Shown here: one piece after another, positions 1 through 9,615 of the stretch | How the letters are laid out: every line of letters starts with the position of its first letter | How positions within the stretch are numbered: position 1 is the stretch's first letter | Origin: Pseudoalteromonas aurantia | GTDB lineage: Bacteria; Pseudomonadota; Gammaproteobacteria; Enterobacterales; Alteromonadaceae | Assembly (NCBI RefSeq): GCF_005886875.1 | Contig: NZ_PNBY01000050.1 | Location: 33,552 to 97,551, forward strand | DNA: 64,000 nt | Direction: 5' to 3' | Position numbers and translations under genes: made by a program | The notes under the pieces: generated by a model | Told to the model about the DNA's origin: nothing | The model's database searches: none | The model's input: the letters and a program-made list of their open reading frames with translations, nothing else

Positions 1-344
1 TCCTGTCCTGCTAGCCAAAAGCGCGCAACGGAAAGGGCTTTGTCCGCACTTAAAGTCACATCAGCCACCTCTAACTTTACTGCTAACCACGCATTGACCA
101 GCGCTTGCACTTGCTCTGGTTTTGCTTGCCAAGGTCCATCTATACGCCAAGATGTGCCGATTCGCTCAACTTTATAGCCTGGGAATGCCAATGTAAGCAC
201 AAAGCTTTGCTCTGGCAGTAAGTGCTGCGGCCCACTGACTTCATTGCTCGGATTTAATTTATGATGCACCCCATTGAGAAAAAAAATCATTAGTAGCATC
301 GAAAAAATGACAACGTTATTCCACGCTTTACGACTAAGGCCCAT
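1..344 (-). CDS. Membrane-anchored protein of unknown function, N-terminal part only
   Basis: The reading frame starts with ATG at 344 (read on the minus strand) behind an AGGAAAG ribosome binding site and stays open to the left edge, giving the first 114 residues. An N-terminal hydrophobic stretch (about residues 9-25, VVIFSMLLMIFFL) follows a short basic start and looks like a signal anchor. The rest (motif AFPGYKVERIGTSWR) appears soluble and would face the periplasm. I do not recognise the family. It lies divergent from ppaC across a 374-bp intergenic region, so there is no sign of an operon with it. The C-terminus is outside the window. Confidence 0.7.
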   Translation of the reverse strand, partial: MGLSRKAWNNVVIFSMLLMIFFLNGVHHKLNPSNEVSGPQHLLPEQSFVLTLAFPGYKVERIGTSWRIDGPWQAKPEQVQALVNAWLAVKLEVADVTLSADKALSVARFWLAGQ

Positions 345-718
345 TAACTTTCCTGTAAAAAATGATGTCTGCAGTGTAGCCATATTTAACCACACAAACA
401 AACATCACAGACTCAATCTGTGTACACCTTAATACGTTAATGCACTTCCGTCACGATAGCTCAGGGCCTGCCAGTATGCTGTAAAACTGGGCATATTTAA
501 TTAATGTCATCCACCACTTTTGTTAACAAAAAGTAACAAGGATACCCTTAAATCATAAAAATACCATTAAAGTCACGCCACTGAAAAAACACAAAACAGT
601 GATCCATACTCGCTATATGTTTATTCGCTAGCACTTATGTCTAATTTAACGATACAAAGCTATTTTATTACCAACATAGTTTGATAGAATATTGGGCAAA
701 ATTTAAGGAGCTCCGTCC
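345..718. other. Intergenic region between divergent genes
   Basis: This 374-bp gap has no convincing coding sequence. It holds a short hairpin (CACAGA-CTCAA-TCTGTG, 406-422), a perfect 14-bp palindrome TTTTGTTAACAAAA at 518-531, and AT-rich sequence leading to ppaC. A TAGAAT at 685-690 could be the ppaC -10 element, but I see no good -35. The AAGGAG at about 705-710 is the ppaC ribosome binding site. Confidence 0.5.
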
Positions 719-1639
719 ATGGCAATGTATGTAGTGGGTCATAAGATCCCAGATTCAGATTCTATTTGTGGCGCAATTGCACTTGCGTATTTAAAAAACC
801 AAATTGGCGAAGCCGCCGTTCCAACACGTCTTGGTGATGTTTCTCCTGAAACACAATTTATCCTTGACCGTTTTGGCTTTGACGCGCCAGAGTTAAAACT
901 GAGCTACGCAGGCGAAGAGGTTTATATTGTTGATCATACTGAAAAGACACAAGCGCCAGATGATATTGACGAAGCAACTATCGTTGGCGTAGTTGATCAC
1001 CACAAGCTTGGTGATTTAACGACGTCAACACCATTAGAGTGTTGGATCCGCCCAGTAGGCTGTAGTAACACCATTATCAAGATGATGTACGACTTTTACA
1101 ACGTCGAAATCCCTAAAGATATCGCAGGCTTAATGTTATGCGCAATCTTAAGCGACACCGTTATTTTTAAATCACCAACCTGTACGACGGCCGACATTAA
1201 ATGTGTTGAAGCATTGGCTGAAATAGCAGGTGTTGCTGATGCAAAAGAACTTGGCATGGACATGTTTAAAGTAAAGTCTGCGGTTGAAGGCACACCCGCT
1301 CGAGACCTAGTAATGCGTGACTTTAAAGACTTTAATATGAATGGCAAACTCGTTGGTATTGGCCAGTTAGAAGTTATCGACCTATCTGTATTTGACGATA
1401 TTAAAGCTGATTTAGAAGCCGATATTGCTAAATTGAAAGAAGAGGGTGGCCGCCACTCTGTGTTGTTACTACTTACCGATATCATGAAAGAAGGATCACA
1501 AATGTTGATCGCATCTGATGATGAAAGCATTATTGAAACAGCGTACAAAGTAACGCCAGAGCAAAGTAGTGTATGGCTAGATGGTGTGCTAAGCCGTAAA
1601 AAGCAAGTAGTACCACCTCTACAAGATGCATTTGCTTAA
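719..1639 (+). CDS. ppaC: Manganese-dependent inorganic pyrophosphatase (family II, DHH superfamily)
   Basis: This enzyme hydrolyses pyrophosphate to two phosphates in the cytoplasm, pulling biosynthetic reactions forward. The 306-residue length is normal for family II. The N-terminal DHH domain shows the metal ligands in GHKIPDSDS (H8, D12, D14), DHT (72-74) and the signature DHH (93-95). The C-terminal DHHA2 domain carries the substrate-binding SRKKQ near residue 290. It starts at ATG 719 with AAGGAG about 8 nt upstream. It is a single-gene unit closed by a strong hairpin. Family II enzymes are best known from Firmicutes but also occur in marine gammaproteobacteria such as Vibrio; most gammaproteobacteria use the unrelated family I enzyme. 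Confidence 0.95.
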   Translation: MAMYVVGHKIPDSDSICGAIALAYLKNQIGEAAVPTRLGDVSPETQFILDRFGFDAPELKLSYAGEEVYIVDHTEKTQAPDDIDEATIVGVVDHHKLGDLTTSTPLECWIRPVGCSNTIIKMMYDFYNVEIPKDIAGLMLCAILSDTVIFKSPTCTTADIKCVEALAEIAGVADAKELGMDMFKVKSAVEGTPARDLVMRDFKDFNMNGKLVGIGQLEVIDLSVFDDIKADLEADIAKLKEEGGRHSVLLLLTDIMKEGSQMLIASDDESIIETAYKVTPEQSSVWLDGVLSRKKQVVPPLQDAFA

Positions 1640-1656
1640 ATAGCCTATGTACCATA

Positions 1657-1686
1657 AAAAACCGAAGCGATTGCTTCGGTTTTTTG
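1657..1686 (+). terminator. Rho-independent terminator of ppaC
   Basis: The stem AACCGAAGC (1660-1668), loop GATT and GCTTCGGTT (1673-1681) are followed by a run of T. It lies 18 nt after the ppaC stop codon. Confidence 0.85.
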
Positions 1687-1699
1687 TTAGTGTAATTGA

Positions 1700-2416
1700 A
1701 TGCCTATAATTTTCATTGAGCCAGGTATTCTTGCTGTACATACTCAAGTACTCGATACCGCGAGCCACCAACACGCTTTGCAGCAGCTCACATTACCAAC
1801 AGGGTCAGCTCACCTGAGCACTCCTACCACTGACGGTATACGAAGTTACCGTGATACAGCACTCGTACTCAAAGAAAATGTGCCTCACCAGCTCACCATG
1901 CACTCAGGCTGGGTCATACTTATCGAGCCTACAAGTCAGGTGGGTTTACAAGTGAGCGCTATGCTCGCAGGGCGAGAAACACGCTCACTGAACATACCCC
2001 ATGTGCCCAATGAGTTCAGTCCTCTAACCACCCTCCTTGGGCTATTTAACTTACGCTATCAGCAGCAAACTCATCAATATGACCCACGGATCAGCCAACT
2101 GCTTAAGCAACTCGATCAATGCTTAGCGGGTCCCTGCATTAAGCCTGATCACTGGTTAGCCAAAGACATTGCTCAACAACTTAATCTTTCGCAAAGTCGG
2201 TTTTTACATTTATTCAAAGAAAATATGGGGTTACCATGGCGCGCATATCTACTATGGCGGCGACTCATTTGCGCTATCACGGCATTAAAGGCAGGCCATA
2301 GTGCAACACAAGCCGCTTATATGGCTGGGTTTTCCGATAGCGCCCATTTAAGCCGCACGTTTAAAAAACACTTTGGGATTACATTACAAAAATTGACCGC
2401 ATTAAATAACAGGTAA
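1700..2416 (+). CDS. AraC-family transcriptional regulator
   Basis: A 238-residue cytoplasmic DNA-binding regulator. The C-terminal 90 residues form the double helix-turn-helix of AraC/XylS proteins: the first helix pair is in DIAQQLNLSQSRFLHLFKE, the second in QAAYMAGFSDSAHLSRTFKK, with the hallmark GFSDSAHLSR-FKKHFG. The N-terminal 140 residues are a divergent sensory half whose ligand cannot be told. It starts at ATG 1700, 60 nt after ppaC, with only a weak ribosome binding site. The ppaC terminator separates it from that gene, and the next gene is 158 bp away, so its target is not evident from context. Confidence 0.85.
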   Translation: MPIIFIEPGILAVHTQVLDTASHQHALQQLTLPTGSAHLSTPTTDGIRSYRDTALVLKENVPHQLTMHSGWVILIEPTSQVGLQVSAMLAGRETRSLNIPHVPNEFSPLTTLLGLFNLRYQQQTHQYDPRISQLLKQLDQCLAGPCIKPDHWLAKDIAQQLNLSQSRFLHLFKENMGLPWRAYLLWRRLICAITALKAGHSATQAAYMAGFSDSAHLSRTFKKHFGITLQKLTALNNR

Positions 2417-2574
2417 TACTTGTCAGACCCATTTGAGCTTCCCTTGGATTAAAGACATACACTTTAATCGCCAGTATTGAGTAGCCCATATCTTCTCCAC
2501 CGATAGCCAGTTTATTCAATTATTGATTTTAAAGTTAAGGCAAAGTACCTCTATTAACTCTGAGGAAAAATACC

Positions 2575-3276
2575 ATGCAACAGTATTTACTAAATACCTA
2601 TTTATTGAACTATACCCATCATCACATTCAAACATTGATCACACAAAAGCAGTGGTTGTCACTTAACCCACAGCAAGCGCTCACCGCAATTTATAATTTC
2701 GTGATGGATGATATAAAATTTGGTTACAGCAGCGAAGATACGCTCAACGCATCAACAGTTTTGCACCAAGGCTATGGTCAGTGTAATACCAAAGGTACGT
2801 TACTTATGACGCTATTAAGAGGCGTCGGGATCCCTTGTCGATTGCAAGGGTTCACCATCCGTAATAACTTAAAACGGGGTGTTATGCCGAGATGGGTTCT
2901 TGCGTTAGCACCTGCTCAGATAATTCACAGTTGGGTCGAAGTATATCTCGATGGTACGTGGTTAGAGTTAGAAGGCTATATTATTGATAATGCTTATTTA
3001 AGTGCAGTTCAATCCCGATTTAAAACACACCATGGTCGCTTTGTTGGGTATGGGATTGCTACTCCCTGCTTACAAAATCCCAAAAATCAATTTCACGGGC
3101 AAAGTACATATATTCAGCGTGAGAGCATTATTACCTCACTAGGGTACTTTGCGGATCCGGATTGCTTTTACCAGCAGCATCGAAATCTATCCGGTGCTAA
3201 AAAGTGGTTATATAAATATCTACTACGCCATATAATTAACCGACGAATCGTTAAGATCAGACATTCAATGACGTAA
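2575..3276 (+). CDS. Transglutaminase-like superfamily protein
   Basis: A 233-residue soluble protein with a transglutaminase/peptidase-like core. The expected catalytic Cys lies in YGQCNTKG (C70), in the usual setting of a helix before an LLRGVGIPCR strand. The His is in IHSWVEVYLDGTWLELEG (H118). The third residue, normally Asp a few residues after the Trp, appears to be Glu (E133), or the role may pass to D138. There is no signal peptide, so a cytoplasmic location is likely. ATG 2575 follows a GAGGAAAA site. Members of this superfamily act as peptidases, transglutaminases or amidases; nothing in the neighbourhood gives the substrate. Confidence 0.8.
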   Translation: MQQYLLNTYLLNYTHHHIQTLITQKQWLSLNPQQALTAIYNFVMDDIKFGYSSEDTLNASTVLHQGYGQCNTKGTLLMTLLRGVGIPCRLQGFTIRNNLKRGVMPRWVLALAPAQIIHSWVEVYLDGTWLELEGYIIDNAYLSAVQSRFKTHHGRFVGYGIATPCLQNPKNQFHGQSTYIQRESIITSLGYFADPDCFYQQHRNLSGAKKWLYKYLLRHIINRRIVKIRHSMT

Positions 3277-3332
3277 CTTGCAAAATTGAAGTCGTTTAAT
3301 ATAAGGAAATACAGAATGTCTCTGCAATAAAA

Positions 3333-3592
3333 ATGCAAAGATTAGCAATATTCTTCGCAACAATAGCGATATTACCTTTACTCATTTCGCTCAGTGCAGA
3401 GCTCACATCAACCATACTACAGTGTACTGTCAAGGCGGTTTTACCTACTGATTGCAGACTGTTTAATTATGATATAGGCATGATACTAGCAGTCGCTTAT
3501 ACAGCAGGTGGGCAATATTATTAACACTACCAACAGCAGGTATAGGTGCGTATATCTGTTACATTAGATCGCTTAACTCAAATGACTCCTAA
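3333..3592 (+). pseudogene. Small membrane protein interrupted by a frameshift
   Basis: Frame 1 from ATG 3333 codes for 63 residues with a hydrophobic N-terminus (AIFFATIAILPLLISL) and stops at 3522-3524. From 3509 the +2 frame continues in the same style, WAILLTLPTAGIGAYICYI followed by RSLNSNDS, and stops at 3590-3592. Joined, they give an about 86-residue protein with two or three membrane segments, which suggests a single-base insertion or deletion around 3500-3510. The AAGGAA site at 3303-3308 is placed for ATG 3316, which opens a four-codon leader (MSLQ-stop) ending 2 nt before ATG 3333. I do not recognise the family. It could be a pseudogene, a sequencing error or, less likely, a programmed shift. 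Confidence 0.5.
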
Positions 3593-3650
3593 GTAAATCA
3601 CACACTCTAACTTTGATACACATAGTCATGCATGCTACTCTCACCCATAA

Positions 3651-3676
3651 AAAATGGCGCTCAATGGCGCCATTTT
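3651..3676. terminator. Bidirectional terminator between convergent units
   Basis: AAAATGGCGC (3651-3660), a 6-nt loop and GCGCCATTTT (3667-3676) form a 10-bp stem with A/T flanks on both sides. It lies 20 nt after the der stop codon and about 60 nt after the small membrane-protein frame. Confidence 0.8.
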
Positions 3677-3695
3677 ATCAGTAAGAAAAACGTGC

Positions 3696-5168
3696 TTATT
3701 TATTACGGTTCTCTTTCGTAAATGCTCTTAGCTTACGTTTTTGCGACAGCGTCATCTTATTGGTACGACCTGAGAATGGGTTATCCCCTTCTCTAAATTC
3801 AATCTTAATCGGTGTACCCATGATATTCAGCGCTTTACGATAATAGTTCATCAAATAACGTTTATAGCTATCAGGTAAATCGTGTACTTGGTTGCCGTGT
3901 ATCACGATCCTTGGCGGGTTATAGCCCCCAGCGTGAGCATATTTAAGCTTCACCCGGCGACCACGTACCAAGGGGGGTTGGTGATCGGCTTGTGCCATAT
4001 CCATAATACGGCGCAGCATCGCAGTACTGATCCGCTTAGTCGCAGAAGCATAGGCTTCATCCACTGACTCAAATAAATGACCAACACCAGTGCCATGCAG
4101 TGCTGAAATAAAATGTAAGCGTGCAAAATCAATGAAGCCTAAACGGCGGTCAAGTTCAGTCTTAATACGATCTTTCACGTAATCATCAAGACCATCCCAC
4201 TTATTAACCGCAATCACCAATGAACGACCTGCGTTCAATGCAAAGCCAAGTAAACTTAAGTCTTGATCAGAGATACCTTCACGGGCATCCACCACAATCA
4301 ATACTACGTTGGCATCTTCAATGGCCTTCAATGTTTTGATTACAGAAAACTTCTCAACAACATCACTGACTTTCTTGCGTTTACGAACACCTGCGGTGTC
4401 AATTAAGACATATTCACGTTCATTACGCGTCATTGGAATATAAACTGAATCTCGGGTTGTACCAGGCATATCATACACAATCACCCGTTCTTCACCCAAA
4501 ATACGGTTGGTTAACGTCGATTTGCCCACATTTGGACGCCCTATAATGGCAAGTTTAACTGGCTTGTCTTCAAACCCAGTCTTGCTATCTTCGTGTGCGC
4601 CCTCTTCACCTTCTAGGTAAAGTTCAGCTAAGTCTGCATCATCTTGTACAAGTTCATCTTCTTCAGCGGCTAATTCAGCAATAACAGGCTGTAACGTCAG
4701 GTCTAACAGCTGGGTAATACCACGACCATGCGCTGCGGCGATTTGATACACCTCACCGATAGCCAATTGATAAAACTCAGCACAGTTCGAGTCTGCATCG
4801 ATACCATCTGTTTTATTCGCAACAAGAAAGCACTTCTTTTGTTGTTTACGAAGGTGCTGTGCAATAGCCTGATCCGCGGCGTTCATACCTGCTCTGGCAT
4901 CCACCAAAAACAAGACGATATCAGCTTCTTCAATCGCTAATAGCGACTGTTCAGCCATCTCGGTTTCAATGCCTTCTTCAGAGCCATCAATACCGCCGGT
5001 ATCCACTACGATAAATTCATATCCATCGTAACTGGCTTGGCCATATTTACGGTCACGTGTAAGACCAGGGAAATCCGCTACCAACGCGTCACGAGTACGT
5101 GTTAAACGGTTAAATAGCGTGGATTTACCCACATTAGGTCGCCCGACAAGAGCGATCACAGGAAGCAT
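3696..5168 (-). CDS. der: Ribosome biogenesis GTPase Der (EngA)
   Basis: Der is an essential GTPase needed for maturation of the 50S ribosomal subunit. It has the family's tandem G domains: first P-loop GRPNVGKS (9-16), DTGG (56-59), NKTD (118-121); second P-loop GRPNVGKS (210-217), DTAG (257-260), NKWD (322-325). The C-terminal KH-like domain covers about residues 360-470 and ends in a basic tail. An acidic linker (about 166-200) joins the G domains. At 490 residues it has the normal length. It is the last gene of the minus-strand block, 72 nt after bamB, the same position as in Escherichia coli. Confidence 0.98.
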   Translation of the reverse strand: MLPVIALVGRPNVGKSTLFNRLTRTRDALVADFPGLTRDRKYGQASYDGYEFIVVDTGGIDGSEEGIETEMAEQSLLAIEEADIVLFLVDARAGMNAADQAIAQHLRKQQKKCFLVANKTDGIDADSNCAEFYQLAIGEVYQIAAAHGRGITQLLDLTLQPVIAELAAEEDELVQDDADLAELYLEGEEGAHEDSKTGFEDKPVKLAIIGRPNVGKSTLTNRILGEERVIVYDMPGTTRDSVYIPMTRNEREYVLIDTAGVRKRKKVSDVVEKFSVIKTLKAIEDANVVLIVVDAREGISDQDLSLLGFALNAGRSLVIAVNKWDGLDDYVKDRIKTELDRRLGFIDFARLHFISALHGTGVGHLFESVDEAYASATKRISTAMLRRIMDMAQADHQPPLVRGRRVKLKYAHAGGYNPPRIVIHGNQVHDLPDSYKRYLMNYYRKALNIMGTPIKIEFREGDNPFSGRTNKMTLSQKRKLRAFTKENRNK

Positions 5169-5193
5169 AGACTACCTCTTTAATAAACAACAA

Positions 5194-5216
5194 AAGGCTT
5201 CGCAAAGCGAAGCCTT
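5194..5216 (-). terminator. Hairpin between bamB and der
   Basis: AAGGCTTCGC (5194-5203) and GCGAAGCCTT (5207-5216) form a 10-bp stem with a 3-nt loop. On the minus strand it is followed by TTGTTGTTTATT, a weak T-rich tail. It probably terminates part of the bamB transcription, leaving reduced read-through into der. Confidence 0.55.
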
Positions 5217-5240
5217 AACAAACTTAATAATAACTAAGTG

Positions 5241-6422
5241 TTATGGAATTTTAACGGCGCTAACTTCACCATCTCGGGTGTATAAAATTAGCTTGTCGCC
5301 ATAAACAACAGGTTCTACAAAGAAACCTGAACTATCAAAGCTTTCCCTTGATACCAGCTGACCACTTTGTTTATCTAACCAATGTAAGTTACCTTCTTGG
5401 TCCCCTACCACCAAATAATCCCCAGCAACCGTTGGCGTCGTTAAGTACCATCCGCGCAACGCTGGTTGGCTCCAACGCTCAATGCCTGAGTCTTTATCTA
5501 GTGCATAAACAACACCTTCGCTATCTACAATATAGATGGAATTCAACTCAATGCTAAAATCTCGGTAACTGCTATATTCACGTTTCCAAATAACATTACC
5601 ATTTCGTACATCAACTGCAGCTAAATTGCCATTGTAAGCAATCGCATATACGTTCGAACCACTAACAATCGGCTTGGTATCAACATCAACTAATCGCTCA
5701 AATTCTGACGCACCTTTTGCAAGCGCAACATCAGCACTCCAAGCAGAGTAACCATTTTCTGCAATTAAGACCGATAGTTTACCACTTTCTTCACCGAACA
5801 GCACACCACCATTTGCACTTGTTGGCGAGCTTAAACCACGCAGTGTTAACGCTGGTACCTCTTGCTCATGGCGCCAACGCTCTTCGCCTGTATCTGGGTG
5901 TAATGCTAATAATTTACCTGAGCCTAAATTCACGTAAATCAAACCATCCCCTGCAGCAGGAGAAGATAACGCTTCACCTGGCACAGGCTTACGCCAAATA
6001 ATCTCACCAGACTCGCGATCTAACGCAATAACTTCACCATGCTCTGAGCCAATGTAGATCTTACCGAACGCTTGTAAAATACCACCGGAGAGCTTGGCAC
6101 TGTCACTGTCTTCCCAAGGCCAAAATGCTTGGGTTTTTCGTGTTTCAGTTTCCCACAATGTGTTGCCCGTATTAATGTCTAGGGCTTTCACTTCACCATT
6201 GCGCTCAGCGACAAACACTTTGTCTTCATACACAGTTGGCGTTAAGCGAGAAAAATAATGCTCAACGCCACTCCCTATACTTTCTTGCCATGCAACCTGA
6301 GTGTCAAATTGATTATTTATTTCAGGCAGAACTAAAACATCTTCATCATCGTCATTCGACGAGCACCCACTCAATAATGACGCCATACATAACGCCAAAG
6401 TGGCCAAACTAAGCTGTTTCAT
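5241..6422 (-). CDS. bamB: Outer-membrane assembly lipoprotein BamB
   Basis: BamB is the beta-propeller lipoprotein of the BAM complex, which inserts beta-barrel proteins into the outer membrane. The sequence starts with a lipoprotein signal peptide (lipobox LSGC, acylated C20) and an acidic stretch (SNDDDEDV). The rest is a chain of PQQ-type propeller blades with repeated motifs such as VYALDKDSGIERW, LLALHPDTGEERW and VIALDRESGEIIW. The 393 residues match the usual length. It lies 9 nt downstream of yfgM and is cotranscribed with it, the same arrangement as in other gammaproteobacteria. Confidence 0.96.
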   Translation of the reverse strand: MKQLSLATLALCMASLLSGCSSNDDDEDVLVLPEINNQFDTQVAWQESIGSGVEHYFSRLTPTVYEDKVFVAERNGEVKALDINTGNTLWETETRKTQAFWPWEDSDSAKLSGGILQAFGKIYIGSEHGEVIALDRESGEIIWRKPVPGEALSSPAAGDGLIYVNLGSGKLLALHPDTGEERWRHEQEVPALTLRGLSSPTSANGGVLFGEESGKLSVLIAENGYSAWSADVALAKGASEFERLVDVDTKPIVSGSNVYAIAYNGNLAAVDVRNGNVIWKREYSSYRDFSIELNSIYIVDSEGVVYALDKDSGIERWSQPALRGWYLTTPTVAGDYLVVGDQEGNLHWLDKQSGQLVSRESFDSSGFFVEPVVYGDKLILYTRDGEVSAVKIP

Positions 6423-6431
6423 GTTAGCTCC

Positions 6432-7052
6432 TTATGCTGCAGGCTGTGCAGTGGCTAAATCATCTAGCTTGTTTTGCAATAACGTATTATTGGCATCTTT
6501 ACTGGCGCTCACCGCCGCTTGATAATGTGTACGGGCTGATTGCTTATCACCTTTTTCGAGGTACACGTCACCTTTAATTTCAGACACTTGAGCATCAAAA
6601 CTAGCTGGCATTGGCGTATTTAACGTTGCCAATGCTTCATCTAACTTCTGCTGTGTCAATTGAATGCGCGCCAAACGCGTTAAAGCTGTAGCTTTAAGTT
6701 CAAGGTTTTTAACTGTATCCGCAGCAAAACGTAGTTTTTCCGTCGCAACACTATATTGCTGCTTATCAACCGCTTCTTTTGCAGCAACAAATGCTGCTAA
6801 TACTGCATAATTTGAGTCGCTATTATTGGCAATGAACGACTCAGCATTGGCTAACACTTCTTCGCCTTCTACGATCTCACTATAAGCGTTAGAAGCAGCC
6901 TCTGCGTTAGTGATCTGACTTTGGTTATACGCTTTCCAACCATATAAGCCACCTAACCCAAGCACAATACCTAAAGCCAATGAAACACCGTTGTCTCGGA
7001 AAAACTGCTTGATTGCTTCTGCTTGTTGTTCTTCTGTTGAATAAATTTCCAT
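6432..7052 (-). CDS. yfgM: YfgM, inner-membrane periplasmic-chaperone adaptor with TPR fold
   Basis: YfgM is an ancillary subunit of the SecYEG translocon that links secreted proteins to periplasmic chaperones. After a short cytoplasmic head (residues 1-22) there is one membrane segment (about 23-42, SLALGIVLGLGGLYGWKAY). A periplasmic domain of TPR-like helices follows (TALTRLARIQLTQQKLDEAL). The length of 206 residues is normal. It sits between hisS (9 nt upstream) and bamB (9 nt downstream), which supports the assignment and joint expression with BAM biogenesis. Confidence 0.93.
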   Translation of the reverse strand: MEIYSTEEQQAEAIKQFFRDNGVSLALGIVLGLGGLYGWKAYNQSQITNAEAASNAYSEIVEGEEVLANAESFIANNSDSNYAVLAAFVAAKEAVDKQQYSVATEKLRFAADTVKNLELKATALTRLARIQLTQQKLDEALATLNTPMPASFDAQVSEIKGDVYLEKGDKQSARTHYQAAVSASKDANNTLLQNKLDDLATAQPAA

Positions 7053-7061
7053 TGTTACCTC

Positions 7062-8339
7062 TTATTCAGCCAAGTCTGCAAGTAAGGTTTTCACCTCTGC
7101 AACAGACAAGGTCACTTGTTCTTTTTGTTCGCGAAGATACTTAACGGTTACTTTACCTTCAGCCAATTCATCTTCACCTAAAATTAATGCAACTAAAGCA
7201 TCACTTTTATCAGCACGTTTTAATTGTTTTTTGAAATTGCCGCCACCAGCATGCACCATAACACGTAATCCAGCTACGTCGCTACGTAGTTCCTCAGCAA
7301 TCACAGGGGCTTGAATACTGGCTTTTTCACCCATAGCCGCCACATATACATCGGCATTACGGCGAATATCACCCACGCAGTCTAACTCTTGCAACATAAG
7401 CACTAAACGCTCTAGCCCCATTGCAAAACCAACGGCTGGAGTTGCTTTGCCTCCCAGTTGCTCAACTAAGCCGTCATAACGACCACCAGCACAGACAGTG
7501 CCTTGTGCACCTAAGCTGTCAGTTACCCATTCAAATACGGTGCGGTTATAATAATCTAAGCCACGTACCAGCTTTTCATTAACCTGGTATTCGACGCCAG
7601 CGGCATCTAAACGTTCACATAAATTTGCAAAATGTGCTTGAGACTCTTCATCTAAGTGTTCCGATAGCTTCGGAGCATTCACCAAAATAGCTTGCACATC
7701 TGGATTTTTACTGTCTAGCACACGCAATGGGTTTGAATGCATACGGCGCTTACTGTCTTCATCTAAGTGTTCAATATGCTGCTCTAAAAAGGCTACTAGT
7801 GCATCTCGGTACTCAGCACGCGCGTCATTTGAGCCAAGAGAGTTAAGTTCTAAACGTACGTGATCCGTAATACCAAATGCTTGCCATAAACGTGCGGTTA
7901 ATAAAATAACTTCCGCATCAATGTCAGCACTCGCCATGCCAAAGGTTTCAACACCAAACTGGTGAAATTGACGGTAACGGCCTTTTTGTGGACGCTCATG
8001 ACGGAACATAGGGCCCATGTACCATAAACGCTGTTCTTGGTTGTAAAGCAAACCATTTTGGTTTCCCGCACGCACACATACGGCGGTGCCTTCAGGACGT
8101 AGTGTAAGGCTATCACCACTACGATCTTCAAAAGTGTACATTTCTTTTTCAACGATATCGGTTACTTCACCAATAGAGCGTTTAAATAAATCAGTAGATT
8201 CAACAACAGGAAAACGGATCTCTTGATATCCATAAGACGCCACCGTTTGACGTAATGTTTGCTCTACTTTCTGCCAAATCTGTGTAGTACCTGGCAGACA
8301 ATCGTTCATTCCACGAACTGCCTGAATTTGTTTCGCCAC
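7062..8339 (-). CDS. hisS: Histidyl-tRNA synthetase
   Basis: A class II aminoacyl-tRNA synthetase that charges tRNA-His. Motif 1 is around [16 protein letters not shown], motif 2 contains [13 protein letters not shown] with the following [19 protein letters not shown], the histidine-specific loop is [15 protein letters not shown], and motif 3 is [10 protein letters not shown]. The C-terminal anticodon-binding domain covers about residues 330-420. At 425 residues it matches the E. coli enzyme. It is first in a tight series hisS-yfgM-bamB; a candidate promoter precedes it in the 152-bp gap after ispG. Confidence 0.98.
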   Translation of the reverse strand: MAKQIQAVRGMNDCLPGTTQIWQKVEQTLRQTVASYGYQEIRFPVVESTDLFKRSIGEVTDIVEKEMYTFEDRSGDSLTLRPEGTAVCVRAGNQNGLLYNQEQRLWYMGPMFRHERPQKGRYRQFHQFGVETFGMASADIDAEVILLTARLWQAFGITDHVRLELNSLGSNDARAEYRDALVAFLEQHIEHLDEDSKRRMHSNPLRVLDSKNPDVQAILVNAPKLSEHLDEESQAHFANLCERLDAAGVEYQVNEKLVRGLDYYNRTVFEWVTDSLGAQGTVCAGGRYDGLVEQLGGKATPAVGFAMGLERLVLMLQELDCVGDIRRNADVYVAAMGEKASIQAPVIAEELRSDVAGLRVMVHAGGGNFKKQLKRADKSDALVALILGEDELAEGKVTVKYLREQKEQVTLSVAEVKTLLADLAE

Positions 8340-8417
8340 TGAAAATCCTAACTAATAATTATTAAAACTGATACAAGCACGATAAACGCACAATAATGCG
8401 TTGAAAATTAATCGCTC

Positions 8418-8445
8418 ATTATACCGTGCTCGCTTAAAACGTAAA
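8418..8445 (-). promoter_or_regulatory. Candidate sigma-70 promoter for hisS
   Basis: On the minus strand TTTACG (8445-8440) and a perfect TATAAT (8423-8418) are spaced by 16 nt, about 80 nt before the hisS start. This would let hisS-yfgM-bamB be transcribed independently of ispG. Confidence 0.45.
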
Positions 8446-8491
8446 CGACTCTACACCGATAATCCGTGCGTGAATCACATCGTTTCTGTAT

Positions 8492-9610
8492 TTATTCGAC
8501 TATTTTGATATCAATCACTGGCTGTGCTTCTTTTTTAGCGACAAAGTCTCGCACTTGCGCTTCTAATTGCTCAACAATATTATCATTATCGATACGCATT
8601 TTTTGACGTTCGCCATTAATATAAAGCCCAGAACGGCGATTGGCACCGGCCAGTCCGATGTCACTAATCAAAGCTTCACCTGGTCCATTTACGACACACC
8701 CAATGACTGAAACAGACATCGGAGTCACGATGTCTTCTAACCGCTCTTCAAGCTGATTCATAGTATTGACAACATCAAACTCTTGACGTGAACAACTTGG
8801 ACACGCAATAAAGTTTATGCCTCGTGAACGAATACGCAATGATTTTAAAATATCAAAGCCCACTTTAATTTCTTGGACAGGATCAGCTGCCAAAGACACA
8901 CGCAATGTATCTCCAATCCCTTCGGCTAGCAGCATGCCGAGGCCAACAGCTGACTTCACTGAGCCCGATCTAAAACCACCTGCTTCAGTGATCCCTAAAT
9001 GCAATGGCTGATCAATTTCTTTCGCTAACAAGCGATAAGCACCCACAGCAAGAAAGACATCAGACGCTTTCACTGACACTTTAAACTGATCAAACTTCAA
9101 ACGCTGTAATATTTCAACGTGGCGCATCGCAGACTCGAGTAACGCTTCAGGTGTCGGCTCGCCGTACTTTTCTTGTAAATCGCGCTCTAGCGACCCGCCA
9201 TTGACCCCAATACGGATAGGAATATTACATTCTCCCGCCGCGTCAACCACGGCGCGTATTCTGTCTTCACTGCCAATATTTCCCGGATTAATACGCAGAC
9301 AATCCGCACCATACTCCGCCACTTTAAGCGCAATGCGGTAGTCAAAATGAATGTCTGTTACCAATGGAATATCAACTTGCTCTTTTATACTCTTAAAGGC
9401 TTCAGCAGCGTCCATCGTCGGCACAGAAACACGTACAATATCAGCCCCCGCATCTTGTATCGCTTGAATTTGTGCGACCGTCGCGTCAATGTCCATGGTA
9501 TTGGTGTTCGTCATTGATTGCACAGCAATCGGCGCACCATCACCAATAGGCACATTACCTACATTAATTCGGGTCGATTTTCTGCGTTTAATAGGAGATT
9601 CTGAAAACAT
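8492..9610 (-). CDS. ispG: 4-hydroxy-3-methylbut-2-en-1-yl diphosphate synthase (IspG/GcpE)
   Basis: IspG carries out the penultimate step of the MEP isoprenoid pathway, reducing methylerythritol cyclodiphosphate to HMBPP with a [4Fe-4S] cluster. The three cluster cysteines are seen as C270 and C273 in ACPSCSR and C305 in [10 protein letters not shown]312 in the same loop is the fourth ligand. The N-terminal TIM barrel begins with the substrate-binding MTNTNTMD. At 372 residues it equals the E. coli protein. It lies 5 nt downstream of rodZ, in the usual gammaproteobacterial order. Confidence 0.98.
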   Translation of the reverse strand: MFSESPIKRRKSTRINVGNVPIGDGAPIAVQSMTNTNTMDIDATVAQIQAIQDAGADIVRVSVPTMDAAEAFKSIKEQVDIPLVTDIHFDYRIALKVAEYGADCLRINPGNIGSEDRIRAVVDAAGECNIPIRIGVNGGSLERDLQEKYGEPTPEALLESAMRHVEILQRLKFDQFKVSVKASDVFLAVGAYRLLAKEIDQPLHLGITEAGGFRSGSVKSAVGLGMLLAEGIGDTLRVSLAADPVQEIKVGFDILKSLRIRSRGINFIACPSCSRQEFDVVNTMNQLEERLEDIVTPMSVSVIGCVVNGPGEALISDIGLAGANRRSGLYINGERQKMRIDNDNIVEQLEAQVRDFVAKKEAQPVIDIKIVE

Positions 9611-9615
9611 GACGG

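Noticed and set aside
1096..1548. 150-codon frame opposite ppaC
   Set aside because: It lies wholly within a well-supported gene and has Ser-rich, unrecognisable content.
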